Shown here piece by piece: positions 1 to 5,440 of a stretch of DNA of 8,478 nt; the first letter of the stretch is position 1; each line of letters starts with the position of its first letter. Below the pieces are notes generated by a model that was not told the origin of the DNA, searched no databases, and was given only the letters and a program-made list of their open reading frames with translations. The position numbers were made by a program, and so were the translations under genes. The DNA is from Desulfurococcales archaeon. GTDB taxonomy: Archaea > Thermoproteota > Thermoprotei_A > Sulfolobales > Acidilobaceae. The stretch lies in contig JALUZI010000127.1 in assembly GCA_027012045.1 (NCBI GenBank), positions 1 through 8,478 on the forward strand. Reading direction: 5' to 3'.

Positions 1-575
1 GTATACGATATAGCCGCCCCGGTAACAGGGTCTCCCCCATGGTAGCCGGCGCCCATCCTTACTAGCAGGGATGTTAGGGAGAATACTATTGCAGAAGTTA
101 GTCCTGCTATAACACCTATAGTCGAGTTGCCGCCGTGCATAGGTTTTCCACTTGGCCTGTTGTAGACTAGGTAAACAGCTATCATGACAAGGACTACCCC
201 AGCGGCCTGCTTGTAGGTTAACTCTTCCCCCAGCAGTACCCAGGCGAGTATAGACGAGAATACAACCACAGGGCTAGTGGCTATCGACGCAGTTGTCGCT
301 CCCGAATACGTTATTGCAAGGTAGAAAAGATATCTCCCAACGATAAAGTTGAGCACACCGGCCGCTATGAATGAGAAAGCTGCATACCTGTCTAACAAAA
401 GTACCCCGTTGCTGGCCGCGGCAAGCCATAGTATAGGCGTTCCAACGATAAGGCTAATCATAAGGCTTTGGCTAGGTCTGAGCTTGACTGAGGCTGCCCT
501 GACAAACGTGTCGCTAAGCCCGAAGAACAGGCCTGCAGCAAAAGCCAGACCAAGGCCTAGAGCTGTACACGGCAA
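1..575 (-). CDS. EamA/DMT-superfamily membrane transporter, partial (C-terminal part beyond left edge)
   Basis: I translated this reading frame by hand. It is open from a TTG at 575-573 to the window edge (191 codons). The product is strongly hydrophobic, with about six membrane segments visible: near residues 3-21, 36-55, 65-85, 92-112, 121-136 and 150-172. Short motifs typical of EamA (drug/metabolite transporter) proteins are seen: GLFFGLSDTFVR in the first helix, a SPVVVF segment, and WVLLGEELTYKQAAGVVLV, the usual LGE-x-Gly/Ala loop before the next helix. A second EamA repeat begins at about residue 150 (GVIAGLTSAIVFSLTSLLVR). Such proteins export or import small metabolites; the substrate cannot be told. 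The TTG start is essentially forced, because the panE stop codon (584-582) is in the same frame only two codons upstream. An SD-like AGGTTGAG at 588-581 overlaps that stop. It is probably co-transcribed with panE. Confidence 0.85.
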   Translation of the reverse strand, partial: MPCTALGLGLAFAAGLFFGLSDTFVRAASVKLRPSQSLMISLIVGTPILWLAAASNGVLLLDRYAAFSFIAAGVLNFIVGRYLFYLAITYSGATTASIATSPVVVFSSILAWVLLGEELTYKQAAGVVLVMIAVYLVYNRPSGKPMHGGNSTIGVIAGLTSAIVFSLTSLLVRMGAGYHGGDPVTGAAISY

Positions 576-581
576 CCTATC

Positions 582-1505
582 TCAACCTGTAATTTGGTCA
601 GAAAGGCATTCCTCCTCTAATGCTTTGATTAGCAATCTCATTGTCTCGTTCAATGGAGCATTGACTCCCAGTTTCAGCCCCGCCTCTACTATTTTCCCGT
701 TTATGTAGTCTATCTCTGTTCTACTGCATTTCTCTACGTCTTGGAGCATTGAGTTGTAATTGCTACGTGTCTGCTCGAGTGTTTCGAGGAGAACAGTCTT
801 AGGATCCCTGGGTAATTCAATGCCTGCCTTCAAAGCGATACGAGAAGCCTCATCAGCTATTTCAAACGCTAGTTTCCTTAGGTTCTCATTGTCTAGTATA
901 CGGCCGTTCCTGACTTTGAGGAGTGTGCCTATAGGGTTGATCGCCGAGTTAACAATAGCTTTAAGCCACTTCCACCCTATCGCGTTTTCCGTCTCAACCA
1001 CGTTTACTCCGGAACTCGATAGTAGACGGGTTACTCTAAGCGCGTATCCCGGTAGCCCCCTCGGGTATCCGCCTATTACTGTTACTCCTTCACCGGTCCA
1101 TTCTACTAATCCTGGCTTGACGTATATGGCTGAATAGGTGGTAATTCCCCCGACTACTCTATGCGTATATCTGAGGGCTTCCTCCTCATTACCTATTCCA
1201 TTCTGCAACGACACGATTATTGTGTCATGCTTAACTAGGCCGCCGATGTCTTCTAGCGCCCTGCTGGTCGAGTATGCTTTCGTGAAGAGGAAAACTATTG
1301 TTGGAGGCTCGAGGCTCTCGGGGGTAGAGTATGCTTTAGGGTATACAGTGAATTCCGCGATCCCCGTGATCCTCAGTCCATGCTTGTTTATCGCCTTGAC
1401 TTTCTCTCTATCCACTTCAAGTATATTCACGTGATGGCCTGATCTCTCTAGGAAGGCTGTGAACAGTGACCCCATAGCCCCTGCTCCTACCACTAGTATG
1501 CTCAA
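582..1505 (-). CDS. panE: 2-dehydropantoate (ketopantoate) 2-reductase
   Basis: This 307-residue cytoplasmic enzyme reduces 2-dehydropantoate to pantoate for coenzyme A synthesis. The length matches the ApbA/PanE family. The N-terminal Rossmann domain carries GAGAMG (Gly7, Gly9, Gly12). LQNG at 100-103 includes the conserved Asn. The C-terminal helical domain begins near 175 and holds the catalytic Lys182 with Asn186 and Asn190 (spacing K-x3-N-x3-N as in E. coli K176/N180/N184), and Glu264 in TEIDYING (equivalent of E. coli Glu256). All key residues are present. Acidic Glu30 and Asp32 sit at the end of the second beta strand, where E. coli has the NADP-binding Arg31. I infer a preference for NADH, as is known for the Thermococcus kodakarensis enzyme. 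The start is TTG at 1505-1503: a stop (TAA) lies two codons upstream, the ATG at 1509 is out of frame, and a G-rich SD-like stretch is at 1517-1511. Pantoate reduction is established for the family; the operon with the transporter is inferred from the 6-base gap. Confidence 0.95.
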   Translation of the reverse strand: MSILVVGAGAMGSLFTAFLERSGHHVNILEVDREKVKAINKHGLRITGIAEFTVYPKAYSTPESLEPPTIVFLFTKAYSTSRALEDIGGLVKHDTIIVSLQNGIGNEEEALRYTHRVVGGITTYSAIYVKPGLVEWTGEGVTVIGGYPRGLPGYALRVTRLLSSSGVNVVETENAIGWKWLKAIVNSAINPIGTLLKVRNGRILDNENLRKLAFEIADEASRIALKAGIELPRDPKTVLLETLEQTRSNYNSMLQDVEKCSRTEIDYINGKIVEAGLKLGVNAPLNETMRLLIKALEEECLSDQITG

Positions 1506-1557
1506 GCATTAACCCCCGATGCACACTGTTTCTTTTTTGGCTTATCTGGGTTAGATA

Positions 1558-1567
1558 CTTTTAAAAG
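1558..1567. promoter_or_regulatory. Palindromic TATA-like box in a divergent intergenic region
   Basis: CTTTTAAAAG is a perfect 10-base palindrome between the divergent panE (start 1505) and the unknown gene at 1603. Read on the plus strand, an initiation site about 25 bases downstream (roughly 1587-1592) would give a leader of only some 10-16 bases. Read on the minus strand, initiation near 1535-1530 would give about 25-30 bases before panE. It is the best TATA candidate in the 97-base gap. A second AT-rich element at 1580-1587 (TTATATAG) is too close to the plus-strand start unless transcription begins inside the gene. The box is seen; use in both directions is inferred. Confidence 0.5.
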
Positions 1568-1602
1568 CGTAGATTATCATTATATAGAGAAATGATTGAG
1601 AA

Positions 1603-2265
1603 ATGAACATTGACAAAAACCTCCTAGAGTGGGCCGGTAAGAAGAGGAATATTGAGGTACTCGTTAAATCGTTCCGAGAAATAGTAAACTGCTGTTATTC
1701 CGAGAGGATCCGATGCACCGATCCACCAATTGCCTCGACCGGCTTCCTGTATAGCCTAGGGTTCTACCAGTATCTCATCAGGACTTTCTGGTCCGAGTTA
1801 CCTTTAGGTGTCTACGAGATACCTCTCTACAAGTATCTCGAGACTCAATTCGCTATTGAAATAACCCATGAGATAAATAGTGCTAGAGAAATTAGATGCG
1901 GGAAATACCTGGTACCAGTGGACGAGCTGGATGCAAGGTCGAAAGAGACTGTTTTCACGCCTCGATCCCATCTTCTCTACGTAAGACTATCAGGGGTAGT
2001 AGAGGGTAACGTGATAAAAATAAACATTGTAAGGCTTGCAAAACTAATCGAGACATACGAGCCAGGCTGGGTTAACAGCATATTGGACTCCATACTTAAA
2101 GCGTTGAACGATCCAAGTGTCCTAGTGGATCTAGAGGATAAGGTTCTCCAAGAAATAGATAAGAGAAAGCTTCTCCTATCATTCATACTGCCCAGGATAC
2201 CTAAAAGCAGGGAGGACCTGTTTAAACTCGTCCCCATCCTACGGGTGATAACGGCCCGGGGCTAA
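1603..2265 (+). CDS. Uncharacterised 220-residue protein
   Basis: I do not recognise this protein. It is a soluble-looking mixed alpha/beta sequence with no signal peptide and no clear membrane segment, rich in Lys, Arg, Glu, Ile and Leu as expected of a thermophile. The N-terminal third holds a Cys pair (Cys30, Cys31) and Cys38; a fourth Cys is at 99. The middle (residues 60-95) is aromatic-rich (GFYQYLIRTFW, YEIPLYKYLE), and residues 125-150 look like beta strands (LLYVRLSGVV, NVIKINIVRL). The last 60 residues look helical and charged. Codon usage resembles that of its neighbours and the frame is uninterrupted, so it is very likely real. The ATG at 1603 is preceded by a TATA candidate at 1558-1567 and only a weak SD (GATTGAG), suggesting a short-leader transcript. 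It lies in the same direction as the radical SAM pair but 108 bases upstream of it, with its own likely promoter between. A functional link to that pair is possible but not shown. Confidence 0.8.
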   Translation: MNIDKNLLEWAGKKRNIEVLVKSFREIVNCCYSERIRCTDPPIASTGFLYSLGFYQYLIRTFWSELPLGVYEIPLYKYLETQFAIEITHEINSAREIRCGKYLVPVDELDARSKETVFTPRSHLLYVRLSGVVEGNVIKINIVRLAKLIETYEPGWVNSILDSILKALNDPSVLVDLEDKVLQEIDKRKLLLSFILPRIPKSREDLFKLVPILRVITARG

Positions 2266-2266
2266 G

Positions 2267-2271
2267 TTTTT
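2267..2271 (+). terminator. Short T-tract just after the unknown gene
   Basis: A TTTTT run begins two bases after the stop codon of the 1603-2265 gene. Archaeal transcription commonly ends at T-runs without a hairpin, so this could cause partial termination. Five T's is a weak signal and no stem is seen. Confidence 0.25.
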
Positions 2272-2317
2272 AGTCTACAGATTTACCAGTTCAGAGAGTT
2301 CGTTTGGGTTCAACCAG

Positions 2318-2326
2318 TATACATAT
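2318..2326 (+). promoter_or_regulatory. TATA-like element upstream of the radical SAM pair
   Basis: TATACATAT lies 48-56 bases before the TTG start at 2374. Initiation about 25 bases downstream (near 2345-2350) would leave a 25-30 base leader containing the SD at 2361-2367. Immediately upstream, at 2307-2315, is a small odd palindrome GGTTcAACC. CTAAAATG at 2331-2338 is an alternative TATA candidate. All assignments are by eye. Confidence 0.4.
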
Positions 2327-2360
2327 GCTCCTAAAATGTTTCCTTTCAACAATACAATAT

Positions 2361-2367
2361 AGGTGAT
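2361..2367 (+). promoter_or_regulatory. Shine-Dalgarno site that decides the TTG start of the SPASM radical SAM gene
   Basis: AGGTGAT is complementary to the conserved 3' end of archaeal 16S rRNA (AUCACCUC). It stands six bases before the TTG at 2374, supporting that non-ATG start. The second radical SAM gene has the same motif at the same six-base spacing. Confidence 0.8.
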
Positions 2368-2373
2368 ATAGTA

Positions 2374-3873
2374 TTGAGTGGCGATTATAACGATAATAAA
2401 GAGAAAAAAGGGGATATCGGTAGGCTCCTCACAGGGATAAGGCTAATATTCAACAACCCCCTGACAAGGAGCTACCTCAAAGCGGGAACCAAACGTGTAG
2501 AGTGCTGTGAAGAAGACAAGTGCAGGAACCAGACAGTACTGTTCCACGCGCTCTCATCATTCGCTGGTTCAACCGTGACAGGATGCCCTATTACGGCCAG
2601 GTTCCTCAGCTGGATGATTAAGGCAACCATCAAAATAGGCGTCAAAGTCCTCAAGGGAGACATGGAGAGCGCCAGGGAAGCATTGAAAGACCCTGCTGTA
2701 AGGAGGGGTGTCTCCCTCGTAGTCGAGGGGCTAGCTAAGTACGGCGTGACGGTTCCACAGAAAATGCCTGCTCCATTCCTAATAGTATGGAACTTCACCA
2801 ATATGTGCAATCTAAAATGTATACACTGCTACCAGAGGGCTGACAAGCCTCTGCCTGACGAGCTGACCTTGGAGGAGAAGCTCGACGTTGTCAGGCAGAT
2901 AGACGAGGCAGGTGTGGCTGCTGTTGCTCTGAGCGGTGGTGAACCCACTATACACCCTGACTTCTATAGGATAGTGAAGGAACTTGCGGACAGGGATATC
3001 TACGTCTCAGTGGCAACCAATGGAACCACGTTCGCCAAGATAGAAAACCTGGAGAAAGCCGTCAAGGCGGGAATAAGATATGTTGAGGTCAGCGTTGACA
3101 GTGCGAAACCAGAGGTACACGACAGGTTCCGCGGTGTTCCCGGCGCATGGGAGAAAGCCACTACAGCCCTCCGTAACGCCGTGAAGCTCGGCGTGAACAA
3201 CGGGATGGCAACCACAATCACCAAGTTCAACATCAACGAGGTAGAGGACATTCTCGACTTGGCAGAAGAGATAGGTGTGAACAGGGTGATCTTCTTCAAC
3301 TTCGTGCCAACTGGCAGGGGAGCCGATTACGCGTGGATGGATCTTACTCCAGAGGAGAGGGAGGAGTTCCTGAAGACTGTTTATAGGGAGATGAAGAAGA
3401 GGAAACTTGAGATAGAGACCACGGCACCACAGTATGCTAGGGTAGTCCTGGAGATGAGCCAGGGAGAGGAGGTCGCCCCCACACACTTCTATGTCGGCAG
3501 CAACAAGATAGTGAATGCTCTAGCAGAGTTCGTTGGAGGATGTGGTGCCGGCAGGATATACGCGGCGTTACAGCCTAATGGCGACGTAACACCCTGCGTG
3601 TTCCTCCCGTTGAAGGTCGGGAATGTCAGGGAGAAGTCCTTCAGGGAGATATGGGATACCTCGGAAGTGTTCAAGACTCTCAGGAACAGAGAGCTACTCA
3701 AGGGCTACTGTGCAGAGTGTCCCTACAAGTACGTCTGCGGAGGCTGCAGGGCGAGGGCCTACGCTTACTTCCACGACATAACAGCACCTGACCCGGGTTG
3801 CATACTCAACAAGAAGGAGTGGGAGAAGATACCTAAGCCACACGTCACGATACGCCAGACTGCTAAGAAGTGA
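2374..3873 (+). CDS. Radical SAM/SPASM enzyme with long Cys-containing N-terminal extension
   Basis: This is a 499-residue iron-sulfur enzyme. The radical SAM core begins near residue 133. The SAM-cluster motif is Cys145-x3-Cys149-x2-Cys152 (MCNLKCIHC), and the SAM-binding GGEP is at 188-191. Other core landmarks are ATNGT (214-218) and a VSVD strand (239-242). The C-terminus is a SPASM domain binding auxiliary [4Fe-4S] clusters: Cys390, Cys408, Cys446-x2-Cys449-x5-Cys455-x2-Cys458 and Cys476, with GNVREKSFREIW between. Such a core occurs in peptide and cofactor maturases (PqqE, anSME, heme-pathway AhbC/AhbD and NirJ relatives). The first 130 residues are an unusual addition containing Cys44, Cys45, Cys50 and Cys71; they may bind another metal centre or the substrate. 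The start is TTG with an ideal SD six bases upstream. The next gene follows after 27 bases, so the two are probably one operon. The substrate is unknown: no precursor peptide or AOR gene adjoins. The class is certain, the reaction is not. Confidence 0.93.
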   Translation: MSGDYNDNKEKKGDIGRLLTGIRLIFNNPLTRSYLKAGTKRVECCEEDKCRNQTVLFHALSSFAGSTVTGCPITARFLSWMIKATIKIGVKVLKGDMESAREALKDPAVRRGVSLVVEGLAKYGVTVPQKMPAPFLIVWNFTNMCNLKCIHCYQRADKPLPDELTLEEKLDVVRQIDEAGVAAVALSGGEPTIHPDFYRIVKELADRDIYVSVATNGTTFAKIENLEKAVKAGIRYVEVSVDSAKPEVHDRFRGVPGAWEKATTALRNAVKLGVNNGMATTITKFNINEVEDILDLAEEIGVNRVIFFNFVPTGRGADYAWMDLTPEEREEFLKTVYREMKKRKLEIETTAPQYARVVLEMSQGEEVAPTHFYVGSNKIVNALAEFVGGCGAGRIYAALQPNGDVTPCVFLPLKVGNVREKSFREIWDTSEVFKTLRNRELLKGYCAECPYKYVCGGCRARAYAYFHDITAPDPGCILNKKEWEKIPKPHVTIRQTAKK

Positions 3874-3888
3874 AGAGACTACTAGCCT

Positions 3889-3894
3889 GGTGAT
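3889..3894 (+). promoter_or_regulatory. Shine-Dalgarno site that decides the start of the B12-type radical SAM gene
   Basis: GGTGAT ends immediately before one in-frame GTG (3895) and exactly six bases before a second (3901). The six-base spacing matches that of the preceding gene, so 3901 is the better start. Translation from 3895 would leave no spacer between the SD and the initiation codon. Confidence 0.75.
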
Positions 3895-3900
3895 GTGCGT

Positions 3901-5361
3901 GTGAACATCGTCCTTGTTTCTTCCCCAGGGCTCAGGAGGCTCGAGATCTACCAGAGCATAGGTGTAAGAGCCCCACCTCTAGGCTTAGCTTATATAGCCG
4001 CAGTGCTTGAGAGGGAGGGGCATAAAGTCAGCATTATCGACGCCCCGACACTAGAGCTTTCCACCAAGGAGACTGTGAAGGAGATAATGTCTAGGAACCC
4101 TGATCTAGTCGGTATATCCGCTGTAACACCCACTGTGAAAGGCGGGTATGCTATTGCTAACATGATAAAAGAGGAGGACCCGGATATACCCGTGGTTATG
4201 GGGGGACCCCACGTCTCCTTCATGTTTGAAGAGGCACTTGCTAATGGCGCGGATTATGTTGTAATAGGAGAGGGAGAGGAGACGACAAGGGAACTAGTGT
4301 CATTTCTCGAGGAGGGGGAGGGAGATATTAAAGGCATAAAGGGGCTGGCATACGTTGATGTTGACGGGTACGTCCGGGTCAACCAGCCTAGGCCGCTTAT
4401 AAAGAATATTGACGAGCTCCCGGAGCCTGCAAGGCATCTTCTGCCCATGGATAAGTACACTCTTTTCGACAAGCCCATAAAGATAATTCACATCATGGCC
4501 AGCAGGGGATGCCCATACGGGTGTATATACTGTACTACCAGCTATTTCTGGGGCCGCCGGTATAGGGTTAGGAGTGTACAGAAGGTAGTGGATGAAATAG
4601 AGAGGGCTATGGAGAAGTATAAGACTAATATAGTAGTATTCTCTGATGACGAGCTCACCCTAATAAAAAGATGGGTATACGCTCTCGTTGACGAGATCAA
4701 GGCTAGGGGGCTAGATATAACCTTCACGTGCGGCTCTAGGGTGAGCAGTATAAACCCTGACATGCTCCGGAGATTGAAGAGTGTTGGCTGCACTACAATA
4801 TACTATGGAGTCGAGTCCTACAAGGATGAGGATATAGAGAAGATAGGTAAGAGGATCAAGATAGAGCAGGTTGTCAACGCTATAAAGTGGACCCGGGAGG
4901 CTGGTATAGAGAGCGCTGGAAGCTTCATACTAGGCTTCCCGTGGCAGACGGTTGAGGATATGAAGAACACTGTTAGGTTCGCGAAGAAGCTAGGGGTTGA
5001 CTATGCTCAGTTCACAGTTGCGACACCATACCCTGGCACGCCGTTGTACTATCAGGCTGTCAAGGATAACTTGATAGAGATAACTGACTGGGACTACTAT
5101 ACAACTATATACCCGGTGATGAGGGGCTATCACTTCGATAGAAAGGTCCTGTTCAAACTTCTCAGCTGGGCGTACAGGAGCTTTTATCTAAGGCCCTCGT
5201 TCATACTACACCAGATTAAGAGAGGCAGGTTCAAGACAATGTGGGATATAGCGTCCAGGGCGATCAAGGGTTACGTTAAGGGTAAAATATCGAAGCCCGA
5301 GGAAGAAGAAACCTATGAGCTAAAGAAGCCTGTTAGGAAGGTAAGGGCTGTGGCCCATTAA
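3901..5361 (+). CDS. Cobalamin-binding-domain radical SAM enzyme (class B-like)
   Basis: From GTG 3901 the protein has 486 residues (488 if GTG 3895 is used). Residues 1-135 form a B12-binding Rossmann-like domain: APPLGLAYIAAVLEREGH (25-41), GISAVTP (71-77), GGPHVS (101-106), and GADYVVIGEGE (116-126). The DxHxxG cobalamin-ligand motif of methyltransferases is absent, as is common in this radical SAM class. The radical SAM core follows with Cys204-x3-Cys208-x2-Cys211 (CPYGCIYC), then SDDEL, a GVES segment and LGFPWQT, all usual in the family. The C-terminus has the SWAYRSFYLRP-type helix found in BchE/hopanoid-enzyme-like proteins and a charged tail. Family members perform methylations, ring formations and other C-H chemistry. 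Archaeal relatives include the GDGT-ring enzymes GrsA and GrsB; a lipid role is one guess here, not demonstrated. It lies 27 bases after the SPASM gene and is almost certainly co-transcribed and coupled with it. Confidence 0.93.
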   Translation: MNIVLVSSPGLRRLEIYQSIGVRAPPLGLAYIAAVLEREGHKVSIIDAPTLELSTKETVKEIMSRNPDLVGISAVTPTVKGGYAIANMIKEEDPDIPVVMGGPHVSFMFEEALANGADYVVIGEGEETTRELVSFLEEGEGDIKGIKGLAYVDVDGYVRVNQPRPLIKNIDELPEPARHLLPMDKYTLFDKPIKIIHIMASRGCPYGCIYCTTSYFWGRRYRVRSVQKVVDEIERAMEKYKTNIVVFSDDELTLIKRWVYALVDEIKARGLDITFTCGSRVSSINPDMLRRLKSVGCTTIYYGVESYKDEDIEKIGKRIKIEQVVNAIKWTREAGIESAGSFILGFPWQTVEDMKNTVRFAKKLGVDYAQFTVATPYPGTPLYYQAVKDNLIEITDWDYYTTIYPVMRGYHFDRKVLFKLLSWAYRSFYLRPSFILHQIKRGRFKTMWDIASRAIKGYVKGKISKPEEEETYELKKPVRKVRAVAH

Positions 5362-5373
5362 TGTGGGATAAAT

Positions 5374-5383
5374 GGTTTAAACC
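5374..5383 (+). promoter_or_regulatory. TATA-like palindrome upstream of thrC
   Basis: GGTTTAAACC is preceded by purine-rich GATAAAT and lies 58-67 bases before the thrC start. Initiation about 25 bases downstream would fall near 5402-5408, leaving a leader of some 35 bases. This suggests that the threonine genes have their own promoter separate from the radical SAM pair. Confidence 0.45.
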
Positions 5384-5399
5384 CCTTCTCCCATCATTT

Positions 5400-5411
5400 C
5401 TAGGCTCCTAG
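5400..5411. repeat. Short inverted repeat at the predicted thrC initiation site
   Basis: CTAGG (5400-5404) and CCTAG (5407-5411) are inverted copies separated by CT. The element sits where transcription from the TATA candidate at 5374-5383 would begin, a typical position for a repressor operator. It is short and may be chance. Confidence 0.3.
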
Positions 5412-5440
5412 AGCAACCTCTGCGGACAGGCTGGTTAGTC

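Noticed and set aside
349..708. Plus-strand 119-residue open frame
   Set aside because: It is antisense to the EamA transporter and the panE end, both of which have recognisable protein motifs; its composition is that of a shadow frame.
1529..1536. T-rich stretch TTCTTTTTT as a terminator
   Set aside because: No plus-strand gene lies upstream of it; it sits in the leader of the divergent panE promoter region.
2300..2320. tRNA T-arm-like GGGTTCAACC
   Set aside because: No acceptor, D or anticodon arms can be found around it; it reads better as part of the promoter region of the SPASM gene.
3007..3486. Minus-strand 159-residue open frame opposite the SPASM gene
   Set aside because: It lies wholly across the conserved radical SAM core and has no recognisable features or SD; it is a by-product of codon usage on the other strand.
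3895..3900. GTG 3895 as the start of the B12-type radical SAM gene
   Set aside because: The SD GGTGAT abuts it with no spacer; GTG 3901 has the same six-base spacing as the preceding gene.
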